Source: an uncultured Bacteroidota bacterium
GTDB lineage: Bacteria > Bacteroidota > Rhodothermia > Rhodothermales > Salinibacteraceae
Assembly (NCBI GenBank): GCA_913056185.1
Contig: CAJXLV010000013.1
Location: 1-64,000, forward strand
DNA length: 64,000 nucleotides
Direction of reading: 5' to 3'
In this document: one piece after another, positions 1 through 8,774 of the stretch
Position numbering within the stretch: position 1 is the first letter of the stretch
Layout: each line of letters begins with the position of its first letter
Program-made: the position numbers and the translations under genes
Notes under the pieces: generated by a model
What the model was told of the DNA's origin: nothing
What the model saw: only the letters and a program-made list of their open reading frames with translations
The model's database searches: none

Positions 1-1
1 G

Positions 2-142
2 GGCATCCTGCCGGGCCAGGCGGAGGATGCGGTTCGGGAAACTGAGGGCGTCACGAGTGTCAACCTTGAGATGACCTTCGAACCTCCCTTTTCGCCCCAG
101 ATGATGTCGGAAGAGGCCCGGCTTGAGCTCGGCTTTATGTAG
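2..142 (+). CDS. MIP18/SufT-family Fe-S assembly protein, C-terminal part
   Basis: Only the last 46 codons are in the window; the gene begins upstream. The reading frame starting at base 2 is open to a TAG at 140-142. It ends with a hydrophobic stretch followed by PPFSPQMMSEEARLELGFM. This fits the C-terminal signature of MIP18 (DUF59) proteins, where a Val-rich strand is followed by W/F-x-P-P-F/W-S-x-x-M and a terminal Arg-x-x-Leu-Gly. Such proteins (SufT, PaaD-like) take part in iron-sulfur cluster maturation or delivery in the cytoplasm. With the N-terminal two thirds missing, the exact subfamily cannot be named. Confidence 0.7.
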   Translation, partial: GILPGQAEDAVRETEGVTSVNLEMTFEPPFSPQMMSEEARLELGFM

Positions 143-220
143 GGAATTCCGAGCGCCGAATGGAGATGGACCGGTTATTTGGCAGGCAGCTGCCCGACAT
201 CCGTAATTCGAGCCCCGACG

Positions 221-2395
221 ATGAAACACGCACGCACCATTGCGATGGCCACCACCCTGCTCGCCGACGGGCGGGCGGGAGCGGTTGTGGACATGGTGGA
301 GCCGTTGCTGGAGTCGGTGTCCCCCCCGGCCGCCAGCACGGGGCAAATTTTGCTCCGCGGCCTGCTGGCGCGTGTGGACGTCACGCATCGGGACCGCCCG
401 GAGCGGGTTTTCGACCTGCTGCCAGACGCCGACGAGGTGACCGAGCTGTGCACCTGCGTCCGCGCGGAGGTTGCGCTGTGGCGAGGATGGGCGCATGCGC
501 GTCGGGCGGACACAACGGACGAAGCGGCCCGCGCCCTTCGGCATCTCGACGACGGGCAGGAGCTGTTTACCTCCATCTGCAATCCTGTGGGCCGGAGCTG
601 GGCCTTGCTCGGGCGCGCCCGCGCCTACTCGGCCCTGGAAGAGTACGGGCTCATGCGACGCGTTCTTGACGACGCGACCACGCTTCTCGACCGTCTGCAG
701 GACACGCAGGCCAATCGGTGGTTCCACGAGCTTTCGACCACCGCGCTGCGCCTCAGCGGGCAGTACAAGGAGGCTGCAGCGCACGCCGACACCCTGCGGT
801 CGATTGCTGCAGACTGGGCCGATCGCCGAATCCAGGGACACGCGGCCGCCCACACCGCGGCTCTCCGTCACGACCGCGGGGACAGCCCGGCGGCCGTCCT
901 CGAAGCTGCGGAGACTGCCCTACACCAATTGTCTCCCGCACGGCCTGCAACCCGGGCGGCCCTCTGCCGGGCCCTCCGGGCTCGCGTGGGGGCTCTGTGC
1001 CGCCAGGGGCGCTGGGGCGACGCAACGAGCACTCTCCAGGAGGCCACTGCCTCTACCCTCGACGTTGCGGCCGCCCCTTCATTTCTCCGGCTCCAGCAGG
1101 CCCGCGTGGCACTCGACCGGGGAGAGGCCGAGGCCGCCCTCTCGATTCTCGACGAAACCTTCGAGCGCCGTCTCCCAACCCTCCCAACCGTTCGCCGGGC
1201 CACCCTCGCGTTTTTGTACTGCCGCGCGTTTGCGGCCGCGGAGCGTCCCGATGACGCTCAGCAGTGGCTGCAGCGCACCCTCCGGACGGCCCGAGAGACC
1301 GGCCATCGTGGTCTCGAGCAGGACGCCCTGCGGGTACGTGAAGGGCTCGACGATCCCGCGCCCGCGCCGGCCCCTTCCTCCGCCCCCTCCGACCCGGCCG
1401 CCGCCGTCGACGGATTTGTGGCCGAGAGCCGCGAGATGCAGGCCGTGGCGGACACCCTCCGGCGCATTCAGCCCAGCCACAGCCCTGTGCTCATCACCGG
1501 CGAACGCGGGGCTGGAAAACGGCTCGTGGCCCGGGCCGTGCACGCAACGAGCCGACGGGCCGACGGGCCTCTGAAGCGCATTTCTTGTGCCCCCACGCAG
1601 ACGGAAGAACCCCTCGATGCGAAGCTGTTCGGGGACGGCGGATCCGCTGCGGGGGCCGTTCACGCCGCCCAGGGCGGGACCCTTCTCATCGAAGACGTAG
1701 AGGCGCTCCCTGCCCGCCTCCAATCGTCCCTTCTGCGCCTGCTCAGTGCGGAGGGGCTCTCGTCAGAGGACGCCGGGGCCCCGGACGTACGCATCGTGGC
1801 CTCCACCACCGCCGACCTCGGGGCCCGTGTGGAAGAGGGACGGTTTGCCTCGGGGCTCTGGGATCGACTCGGCGCAATTTCGCTGCACGTACCGCCCCTC
1901 CGGGAACGACGTCCCGACATTCCGCTCCTGGCCCGCCACTTTCTCAACGAACTCCGACCGCCCGGCTCCTCCCTCGTCTCGATCACCGAGCCGGCCCTGG
2001 AAGCACTGCTCCGCTACAACTGGCCCGGCAACGTGCGCCAGCTCCGCAACGAGATTGAGCGCGCCCTGGTGCACGTGCGGAGCGAGCCGGCGCCCACGGT
2101 CGACCTCGACACGCTCCACAACGCCATCGTAGAGGGGGCCCAGCAGAACCGGTCTCCCCAGCCGCCCCAGGACGCCCCCGACGCCATTCTGGACCCCGAC
2201 CAGACGCTCAGCGACGTGCTGGCCCGAACCGAAAAGGCCGTTATCGAACGCGTCCTGCGCGCCTGCGACGGGCAAGTGACCGCCTCGGCCGACGTTCTGG
2301 GCCTCACCCGGCAAGGCCTCTACAAGAAGATGAAGCGGCTCGACATTGACGCCTCGTCGTTTCAGTCGTCCACAGAGGCGGCCCCCACTCCCTGA
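221..2395 (+). CDS. TPR and AAA+ (NtrC-like) transcriptional regulator, Fis-type HTH
   Basis: 724 aa from the ATG at 221; a TTG at 179 would add 14 unconserved residues. Residues ~1-375 are Ala/Leu/Arg-rich helical repeats of TPR type. An AAA+ domain follows: Walker A GERGAGKR (~427-434), Walker B LLIEDVE (~488-494), an arginine-finger region PPLRERRPDI and WPGNVRQLRNEIERA. A C-terminal Fis-type helix-turn-helix has VLGLTRQGLYKKMKRL. The layout is that of a sigma-54 enhancer-binding protein. However, the segment between LFG and the Walker B strand is shortened and has no GAFTGA loop, the part that touches sigma-54. It therefore probably regulates without sigma-54 or uses the ATPase only for assembly. 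The TPR part may sense a protein partner. Its target genes cannot be read from the sequence. Confidence 0.85.
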   Translation: MKHARTIAMATTLLADGRAGAVVDMVEPLLESVSPPAASTGQILLRGLLARVDVTHRDRPERVFDLLPDADEVTELCTCVRAEVALWRGWAHARRADTTDEAARALRHLDDGQELFTSICNPVGRSWALLGRARAYSALEEYGLMRRVLDDATTLLDRLQDTQANRWFHELSTTALRLSGQYKEAAAHADTLRSIAADWADRRIQGHAAAHTAALRHDRGDSPAAVLEAAETALHQLSPARPATRAALCRALRARVGALCRQGRWGDATSTLQEATASTLDVAAAPSFLRLQQARVALDRGEAEAALSILDETFERRLPTLPTVRRATLAFLYCRAFAAAERPDDAQQWLQRTLRTARETGHRGLEQDALRVREGLDDPAPAPAPSSAPSDPAAAVDGFVAESREMQAVADTLRRIQPSHSPVLITGERGAGKRLVARAVHATSRRADGPLKRISCAPTQTEEPLDAKLFGDGGSAAGAVHAAQGGTLLIEDVEALPARLQSSLLRLLSAEGLSSEDAGAPDVRIVASTTADLGARVEEGRFASGLWDRLGAISLHVPPLRERRPDIPLLARHFLNELRPPGSSLVSITEPALEALLRYNWPGNVRQLRNEIERALVHVRSEPAPTVDLDTLHNAIVEGAQQNRSPQPPQDAPDAILDPDQTLSDVLARTEKAVIERVLRACDGQVTASADVLGLTRQGLYKKMKRLDIDASSFQSSTEAAPTP

Positions 2396-2432
2396 CTGTT
2401 TCGGATTTCCCCCTCGCCTTCTTCCCCGCCTT

Positions 2433-2849
2433 ATGCCTGCTGAGTCCTCTTCCGCTTCCGCAGACGCCTCCCTCTCCGCCAACGTGCGCCTGGACCACGC
2501 GTCGGTCATGACGACCGACCTCGACGAGGCCGTCGCGTTCTACGTGAACCTCATTGGGCTGTCGCTCCAGGCCGTGGAGGATGATCCGGTGCGCGACGGG
2601 CGCAAGCGCGCACTGCTGACGGACGCGCAGGGGCAGGACGTGATCGAGCTCATCGAGATGAAGGAGATGGAGCACCCCTCCGTGCCGGGCCGCGGTGGCA
2701 TCCATCACCTCGGCTTCTCGCTCTCTCCGCGCGAGTGGCACTCGCTCCGCTCCCGCCTGGACGCGGCCGACCACGCCTACGAAGAGGTGAAGGGCCGCAT
2801 GTTTGTGCGCGACGCGGACGGTCTGGTGCTTGAGGTTGAGAAGGAATAG
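2433..2849 (+). CDS. Glyoxalase/VOC-fold protein
   Basis: 138 aa from the ATG at 2433; the open frame extends upstream but that part is Arg/Pro-rich and unconserved. The protein is one vicinal-oxygen-chelate module: VRLDHASVMTTDLDEAVAFY opens the first beta-alpha-beta-beta-beta unit and GGIHHLGFSLS the second, ending with DADGLVLEVEKE. The pattern His-x(n)-Glu (IELIEM), then HH, then terminal Glu is what metal-binding lactoylglutathione lyases, methylmalonyl-CoA epimerases and resistance-type VOC proteins share, and the sequence does not separate them. It lies 38 bp after the regulator on the same strand and may be co-transcribed with it. It converges with the next gene. Confidence 0.7.
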   Translation: MPAESSSASADASLSANVRLDHASVMTTDLDEAVAFYVNLIGLSLQAVEDDPVRDGRKRALLTDAQGQDVIELIEMKEMEHPSVPGRGGIHHLGFSLSPREWHSLRSRLDAADHAYEEVKGRMFVRDADGLVLEVEKE

Positions 2850-2969
2850 GGCTGTCGGCGGGTACACAAAACAGCCACCGCCCCTGCGTGCGCGCCCTGC
2901 TCGCCCTCACTCCGCAAATCTCTTCCGCAGTTTCACATTTCTGCAGCGGGGTGCACAGCCCTGCAGGAT

Positions 2970-3647
2970 CTACCCTTCCGGATCTCGCTCGCTGTCAGGC
3001 GTTCGCACTGTGTCGGTAAGTTCGTTCTCGTCGTCGGGTCCGACCCCTACCCCCTTTCGCTTCAGCAGGCGGCCGCACATCTCAATGGCCTCCACGAGGC
3101 CCTCCGTCAGATTGTCGTTTTTGATGCCGCGTCGGATGCGGGCCACCACCTCGGCCCAGTCGTCGGCATCAACCCGCTGGTTGATGCCCGTGTCGCCCAG
3201 CACCTCAATCCGGTGCTCGCGCAGAGAGACAAAGAGCAGGATGCCAGTCCGGTCGCGCGTGTTGAACACCTCCTCCTCCACAAACGCCTGCAGGGCACGG
3301 CGGTGCACCGTCTCGTCGAGCCGCTCTCCCCCCGCCAACAGGCGCTGCAGCGGGTAGACGTACCGTGCAAGCAGGGCCCCCACGGTTGCCGCCGCCAACA
3401 CCACCAGCGCCACGCCCCACGGCGCAAAGAGCCACGCCAGGCCCCAGCCCGTATAGACGCGAAGGGTGAGCAGCACAGCCACCAGCGCCGCCAGAACCGC
3501 CGCCGCGGCACCACGCCATACCGTCTCCTCGTAGTCGTCACTTCGCGGCACCACCACCGGCACAATTTCCCCCGCCGTGCGCTCCTCCGCTCGCCCCACT
3601 GCATCCCGGATGCGTTCGCGGTCGAGGCGGTCAATCATCGTGTCCAT
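2970..3647 (-). CDS. TPM-domain membrane protein
   Basis: 225 aa. An N-terminal helix (DRERIRDAVGRAEERTAGEIVPVVV) matches the start of a TPM domain. It is followed by two hydrophobic segments (~46-66 and ~70-92) and the second half of the TPM fold with ETVHRRALQAFVEEEV, NTRDRTGILLFVSLREHRIEV and a final helix, LTEGLVEAIEMCGRLL. This split arrangement is seen in bacterial TPM (YgcG-related, DUF477) proteins anchored in the inner membrane, whose function is poorly known; plant TPM proteins act in photosystem repair. The C-terminus is an acidic tail. It is on the same strand as the next upstream zinc-ribbon/TPR gene (117 bp apart), so an operon is possible. Confidence 0.75.
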   Translation of the reverse strand: MDTMIDRLDRERIRDAVGRAEERTAGEIVPVVVPRSDDYEETVWRGAAAAVLAALVAVLLTLRVYTGWGLAWLFAPWGVALVVLAAATVGALLARYVYPLQRLLAGGERLDETVHRRALQAFVEEEVFNTRDRTGILLFVSLREHRIEVLGDTGINQRVDADDWAEVVARIRRGIKNDNLTEGLVEAIEMCGRLLKRKGVGVGPDDENELTDTVRTPDSERDPEG

Positions 3648-3764
3648 GGCGGCGCGAGACGGATCGTGGGAGGAGACAAACGTGCCCGGTGTACGGACAA
3701 ACGGCGCAAGAGGGAGAAATCAGTTGCGGCAGGTCCCGTTCCAGCACCCGCTCGCCCCGGCTCA

Positions 3765-5039
3765 TCAGCCGCCCGCCGGTGCGGAGGGGCTTTCCTGCGA
3801 GGCCTGCCGCCGCTCGTTGATGACCGTGAGGGCGCGGTCGGCCTGCTGGTAGAACGGCGATCCGTCTTCGGCGAACTGCTTCACGCGCTCAAACTCGCGG
3901 GTGGCCTGGTCCAGTCGGTTGATCTGCAAGAGCGCCAGGCCCTTCTGAAACCGCGCCGGGACGAAGGTGGAATCTTCATCGAGCACTGAGTTGATGGCCT
4001 TAATGCCGCGCATGGGCGCGTTGGTGAGCAGGTACGCCTCCCCCATGCGCGTGCGGGCGTCCAAATCATCGGGACGCTGATCCGCCACTTGGCCGTACGC
4101 CTCGGCCGCGTGGCGGGCCACTTGAAACACCTGCTGCCGCTGCCCGCCCCCTTGCAGCTTCTGCATCCACCGGTACAGCAGATCCGCGGCGCGACGACGC
4201 GCCTCCACTCGCCCCGTGGCGTCGGCCAGGTCCTTCTGCACAAGCGCCGCACGGCCCGGGTGCCCGGCGCCAATCAGCAGGTTGGTCAGCTCCACCTGTA
4301 GCTGCCGCCTCGTTCCCCCAGAGGCCTGCTCCATGCGGGTGCGCAAGGAGTCGATCTGCTGCGCGATGGGGCCAGTGAGCGAGTCTGCCGTCTGGTCCAG
4401 CAATGCTCGAAGATCCGTGGGGGCCGGCGTGGTGCCCCCGGACGCCATGGGCCGCTGAGCCGCCCCCGATGCCCGACCCGCCGCGCTCCCGTCGCCTCCC
4501 CCATCCGCCTGTGCAGCCGGGGCGGGCCCACCAGACGACTCGTCGCTCCACGTCTGCTGAGCGCTCCATTGCGTCACGAAGAACAGGCCCACCACCAGCA
4601 GTAGTGCCCCCCCCACCACGAGCAGGATCTGCTGCCCAATGGCGGCCTGCTCATCGTCCGACCCGTTGGGGTCGTCGTCCGCCCCCGGAGTGCCGTCTTC
4701 CTCGCCCCCTGGCGCTGAGCGGGTGGGCAGGTCGGCGGCGACGCGGCGCGTGCCCGGCGGAGGCGCCTCGGACAGGTCCTGGAGGGCCTCCCCACACTGG
4801 CTGCAGTATTTTGCGTCCGGCGGGTTTTCCCACCCGCACTGATTGCAGAACACCCCCGGGGCGTCGCCGCCCGAGGCGTCGGGCACCGTCTCGCCGTCCG
4901 GAGCCTCAGCCGTGGGATCCGCCTCGTCCGAGTCGGCAGCGTCTGCCTCGTCAATTGTCGTTCCACACAGGTCGCATCGGTCCGCCCCGGCAGGCACACG
5001 GGCCCCACAAGACGGACAGGTTCGGTCGTTAGCAGTCAT
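3765..5039 (-). CDS. Zinc-ribbon and TPR membrane protein
   Basis: 424 aa from the ATG at 5037-5039, just before the first zinc-ribbon motif. Two zinc ribbons come first: CPSCGA with CDLCG (~7-25) and CNQCGW with CSQCG, separated by an Asp/Glu-rich linker. A single transmembrane helix (LLVVGGALLLVVGLFFV) follows, then a Gly/Ala/Ser linker, and then a helical C-terminal half with TPR-like repeats (AYGQVADQRPDDLDARTRMGEAYLLTNAP). The zinc ribbons should be cytoplasmic and the repeats periplasmic, though the topology is inferred. No enzymatic motif is visible, so a scaffolding or protein-assembly role is the most that can be said. Confidence 0.65.
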   Translation of the reverse strand: MTANDRTCPSCGARVPAGADRCDLCGTTIDEADAADSDEADPTAEAPDGETVPDASGGDAPGVFCNQCGWENPPDAKYCSQCGEALQDLSEAPPPGTRRVAADLPTRSAPGGEEDGTPGADDDPNGSDDEQAAIGQQILLVVGGALLLVVGLFFVTQWSAQQTWSDESSGGPAPAAQADGGGDGSAAGRASGAAQRPMASGGTTPAPTDLRALLDQTADSLTGPIAQQIDSLRTRMEQASGGTRRQLQVELTNLLIGAGHPGRAALVQKDLADATGRVEARRRAADLLYRWMQKLQGGGQRQQVFQVARHAAEAYGQVADQRPDDLDARTRMGEAYLLTNAPMRGIKAINSVLDEDSTFVPARFQKGLALLQINRLDQATREFERVKQFAEDGSPFYQQADRALTVINERRQASQESPSAPAGG

Positions 5040-5082
5040 AATGGGGAGATTCGCAACACAATCGGAGGAGCGGGGGCCGGGG

Positions 5083-5379
5083 CTACTCGCGCTCGGCCTT
5101 CTGGGCCGCATCCACCGCCTCACTCAGCTTATCGGAGGGACGGAAGACCGGCTTGTAGCGGGCTTCAATTTCTACAGGTTCGTTGGTCTGCGGATTGCGC
5201 CCCGTTCGAGGGGCCCGGTGCTGCACTTCAAACACCCCAAACCCACGAAGTTCAATGCGCTTGCCGTCTTTCATCGCGTTCTGCACCGTAGTCATAAACC
5301 CTTCGACCACGGCTCGGGTCTCCACCTTCGTGAGCCCGGTGCCTTCTGCAATTTGGTCAATCAGATCTGCCTTGGTCAT
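5083..5379 (-). CDS. HU/IHF-family nucleoid protein
   Basis: 98 aa, normal size for the family. It shows MTKADLIDQIAEGTGLT at the start, IELRGFGVFEVQHRAPRTGRNPQT for the DNA-embracing beta arm with the conserved Gly-Phe-Gly-x-Phe and Arg-x-Gly-Arg-Asn-Pro, and then the end of the arm and the C-terminal helix. The intercalating Pro of GRNPQ is present. It binds and bends DNA as a dimer in the nucleoid. HU and IHF subunits cannot be told apart safely here. The gene is divergent from the M1 peptidase gene across 269 bp that contain a pair of GTGTATAC boxes. Confidence 0.92.
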   Translation of the reverse strand: MTKADLIDQIAEGTGLTKVETRAVVEGFMTTVQNAMKDGKRIELRGFGVFEVQHRAPRTGRNPQTNEPVEIEARYKPVFRPSDKLSEAVDAAQKAERE

Positions 5380-5468
5380 GGCGCTCTACAGGAAATGGGT
5401 AGATTTGCGAGCAAGAGTCCGGCTGGGTCCAGTCGGCCGTTAGAACGGACTGCGCAAACGGCCGCGGC

Positions 5469-5491
5469 GTGTATACTGAAGAGGTGTATAC
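5469..5491. promoter_or_regulatory. Paired GTGTATAC boxes between hup and the M1 peptidase gene
   Basis: GTGTATAC occurs at 5469-5476 and again at 5484-5491, so the starts are 15 bp apart. Each contains the palindrome GTATAC. The site lies ~90-110 bp upstream of the HU gene start and ~160 bp upstream of the peptidase start. It could be an operator for a dimeric regulator, or it could contain -10-like hexamers (TATACT on plus). I see no well-spaced -35 partner. Confidence 0.35.
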
Positions 5492-5648
5492 GCCTGCCGT
5501 TCACACGTCTTCAGGGCAATGCATGATTCGGAAGGCGGCAAGAATCTCGGGCCGCACGGGCCGAATCAGAAACATTCGGGGGCCTTGTGACGAACGATAG
5601 ATTTGACGTAGATCCCCCTCGGATTTCTCTGCTCGTTCCCCCCTCCCG

Positions 5649-8600
5649 ATGCCTGCTCGTTTCGCCGCGTGGTTTGCCCTCCTCCTTTTTTGTGCCCCTG
5701 CCGCCCTGGGCCAGTCGCCCAGCCAGTGGCAACAGCGCGTGGACTACGAGATGGACGTGCGCCTGACCCCCGAAACGCACCGCGTGGACGGCCACCAGCG
5801 GCTCACCTACACCAACAATTCGCCCGATACGCTCCGGACGGTCTACTACCACCTCTACTTTAATGCCTTCCACCCCCACTCCCTGATGGCGCAGCGCAAC
5901 CGAGCGCTGCCCGACCCGGACGGGCGCATCGTGCCGCGCATCTTTAACCTGTCGCCGGACGAGCAGGGATGGTACAAGATCGACTCACTCACCCAGGACG
6001 GGGCGGCGGTCTCCTACGACATCCACGACACTGTGATGCGGGTGGACCTGGCCACGCCCATCCGGCCCGGCGACTCTACTACGTTTGTGATGGAGTACCG
6101 CTCGCAGGTGCCCCTCCAAACGCGCCGCAGCGGGCGCGACAGCCGGGGCGACGAGATCGACTACACGATGACCCAGTGGTACCCCAAGATGGCTGCGTAC
6201 GACGAGCGCGGCTGGCACGCCAATTTCTACGTGAACCGCGAGTACTACGCGCCCTACGGCACGTTCGACGTGGAGATCACGATGCCTGCGGCGTATACGA
6301 TTGGGGCCACGGGCGTGCTGCAGAACCCCGACGAAATTGGACACGGCTACGACATTGACGGCGACGGCACCTGGCGCCCCGCCGACGGGCTCCCGGACAC
6401 GGACACGCTCACGTGGCACTTCCGGGCGGAGGACGTGCACAACTTCGCCTGGTCGGCCGATCCGGAGTACGTCCACGACAAGGTGACGGCCGACGGCACC
6501 ACGCACCACATCCTCTACAAGCCGAGCGTGGCGGAGCAGTGGCGTCCCCTCGCGGACGACATGCCGGAGCTCACGGCGTACTTTGGCCAGGAGTACGGCG
6601 ACTATCCCTATCCGCAGATGACGGTGGCACAGGGCGGCGATGGGGGCATGGAGTATCCCATGTTCACGGTCGTGAGCAGCTACGACGGGCCCGCCTTCGA
6701 GGAGCGGAGCAGCTACCGCTCGATCCTGGGCACCACGGTGCACGAGTTTGCGCACATGTGGTACTACTCGGCGCTCGGCAGCAACGAGGCCGACTACGCC
6801 TGGATGGACGAGGGCTTTACCACGTACGCCACGGAGGAGGGCATGGCGCACCTCCTGGGCCGCCGCGCCGACCACACGGGCGACCGGCGCGCCGTGGTCT
6901 ACATGCACAAGCTGGGCCTGGAGGAGCCCTTCAGCACGCCCGCCGACTGGTTCCAGACCAACCTCGCCTACGGCGTCACGGCCTACCCCGGCGGCTCGAT
7001 GCTGGTGGACATGATGGGCTACGTCATTGGCGACGAGCAGCGCGACCAGTGGCTCCACCGCTACTTCCGCGAGCGCGCAGGCATGCACCCCGATCCCTAC
7101 GACCTGGAGCTCTTTGCGGAGCAGGAAAGCGGCCTGATGCTCGACTGGTACTTTTCGCAGTTTACCCGCACCAGTCGCGCCGTCGACGATGCCATCGCCG
7201 ATCTCGATCAGCAGGTCACGCCAAACGGCGTGGAGGTCGACCTCACGCTCAAGCGCAAGGGGGATCTCCGGCTGCCGCAGGACGTGAAGCTCACGCTTGC
7301 GGACGGCTCTACGCAGTGGCTGAATGTGCCCCTCGCGTCGATGCACGGTCACAAGCCGGTCCCCGACGACTGGATCGTGACGGAGCCGTGGCCCTGGGTG
7401 GCGCCGGAAAAGACGGTCACGGTAACCGTGCCGGGCCGCGTGGAGAAGGCGGTCATTGACCCCAACGGCGAAACCCCGGACGTGAACCGGCTCAACAACG
7501 CCACCTCCCTCCCGCTCCGGACGCGGGTCCTCCGCGCCCCGCAGTCGCGCTGGTCGCACTACGAACTCGGCGTGCGCCCGCTGGCCGGCTACGCGCACGA
7601 CTTTGGGGTTGGGGGCGGCGTGCAGGTGCGCGGGCAGTACTTCCAGGGGGAGCACCGCCTTCGGGGGATGCTCACGCTCTGGCCCGAGGTGCTCGTCTCC
7701 GGCGGCGACGATCCGGCGCTGAACAATCCTCCGACCGACGGAGACGCGGGATCGTGGGTCGGGGGGCTCGATTATGAAGTTCGCTACGAGCGTCCCTTCG
7801 CTCCCTTTGGCGCCCGCGCCACGGTGGAGCTGGCCGCGACCAAGCATCTCGGCGTGCTGGAGAATCGCCTTTCCGTTCAGGCCCCGCTCGCCTCGCCCCT
7901 CGCCGACGTGGACGAGCGCCTGGAGCTGGCGCTGATCCAGCAGCTGAACCCGAGCGACCGTGCCTTCGGCGCCGCCCGCTCGGTCGAAGAGATCCGCACC
8001 AACCCGTGGGGCGAATCGCACGCGGTGTCCGCCCGGCTCGATTACACGAAAGCGCAGGACGGCGATCGAGTATCGGCCTTTGTGGAGCTCGGGGGCGTCC
8101 TTCGCTCCTCCGAGAGCGCCGCGCTTCCGGGGGCCTCCTTCGACCAAGCTTCCCGCTTCTCCCTCACCGCGCAGGAAACGGAATCCTTCGGCCCCCTCAC
8201 CGGACGGGCGAATTTCCAGTTTGGCCTCGGCGCCGACGGCCTGCTTCCCCACAAACGATTCGTGCTCGGGGGACGCTCACTGGAGGCGCAGTGGCGCAAC
8301 GACACGTACCGACAGGGCAGCGCGGCGTTTGAGCAGCCGGTGGTCGATGGACATCTCGTTGGGTTCGGCCCGGCAGGCCCCGTGGCGTATCTCCGCGCTC
8401 CCAATGGTCGCCTCGGGCGGACGGGCGAGAACATGGTTGCCGGGCGCCTCGCCCTGGGCGGCACTCCCTTCTCGAGCGTCAATCCGCTCGCGACACTGCG
8501 GTTGTCCGTCTTCTCGGGCATCGGCACCACCTGGAGCGAAGGCGCCTTTCTGTCTGGTTTTGACGCGGACGCCCTGAAGGCCGACGCCGGGTTCGGGGCC

Positions 8601-8771
8601 AGCTACGACGTATCGGCCATTCCGCGCCTCGGGCGTTGGACGGCCCAGTCCGATTTTCTAAAGAACCTCAAGATCGTGTCGAAATTCCCCGTCTGGGCCA
8701 GCGACCCGGACGCAATTCGGGGAAGCACCGACGAGTTCGAGTTCCGCTGGCTGATTGGGATCGAGCTGTGA
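5649..8771 (+). CDS. Secreted M1-family metallopeptidase with C-terminal barrel-like region
   Basis: 1040 aa, beginning with a signal peptide (MPARFAAWFALLLFCAPAAL, cleavage near GQS). The gluzincin zinc site is complete: HEFAH at residues 365-369 and the third ligand Glu388 exactly 18 residues later in WMDEGF. The substrate-binding motif is GGMEYP (332-337). M1 peptidases remove N-terminal amino acids; this one should act outside the inner membrane. Residues ~640-1040 have no protease signature and look like amphipathic strands alternating with turns (GGGVQVRGQYF, GLDYEVRYERPF, FEFRWLIGIEL at the end), as in outer-membrane barrels. A protease tethered to the outer membrane is therefore possible. 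It converges with the next gene, with 3 bp between the stops. Confidence 0.88.
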   Translation: MPARFAAWFALLLFCAPAALGQSPSQWQQRVDYEMDVRLTPETHRVDGHQRLTYTNNSPDTLRTVYYHLYFNAFHPHSLMAQRNRALPDPDGRIVPRIFNLSPDEQGWYKIDSLTQDGAAVSYDIHDTVMRVDLATPIRPGDSTTFVMEYRSQVPLQTRRSGRDSRGDEIDYTMTQWYPKMAAYDERGWHANFYVNREYYAPYGTFDVEITMPAAYTIGATGVLQNPDEIGHGYDIDGDGTWRPADGLPDTDTLTWHFRAEDVHNFAWSADPEYVHDKVTADGTTHHILYKPSVAEQWRPLADDMPELTAYFGQEYGDYPYPQMTVAQGGDGGMEYPMFTVVSSYDGPAFEERSSYRSILGTTVHEFAHMWYYSALGSNEADYAWMDEGFTTYATEEGMAHLLGRRADHTGDRRAVVYMHKLGLEEPFSTPADWFQTNLAYGVTAYPGGSMLVDMMGYVIGDEQRDQWLHRYFRERAGMHPDPYDLELFAEQESGLMLDWYFSQFTRTSRAVDDAIADLDQQVTPNGVEVDLTLKRKGDLRLPQDVKLTLADGSTQWLNVPLASMHGHKPVPDDWIVTEPWPWVAPEKTVTVTVPGRVEKAVIDPNGETPDVNRLNNATSLPLRTRVLRAPQSRWSHYELGVRPLAGYAHDFGVGGGVQVRGQYFQGEHRLRGMLTLWPEVLVSGGDDPALNNPPTDGDAGSWVGGLDYEVRYERPFAPFGARATVELAATKHLGVLENRLSVQAPLASPLADVDERLELALIQQLNPSDRAFGAARSVEEIRTNPWGESHAVSARLDYTKAQDGDRVSAFVELGGVLRSSESAALPGASFDQASRFSLTAQETESFGPLTGRANFQFGLGADGLLPHKRFVLGGRSLEAQWRNDTYRQGSAAFEQPVVDGHLVGFGPAGPVAYLRAPNGRLGRTGENMVAGRLALGGTPFSSVNPLATLRLSVFSGIGTTWSEGAFLSGFDADALKADAGFGASYDVSAIPRLGRWTAQSDFLKNLKIVSKFPVWASDPDAIRGSTDEFEFRWLIGIEL

Positions 8772-8774
8772 GCG

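Noticed and set aside
2850-2876. Hairpin GGCTGT/ACAGCC as terminator of the glyoxalase gene
   Set aside because: The 6-bp stem has a 15-base loop and no T-run, so it is not distinguishable from chance.
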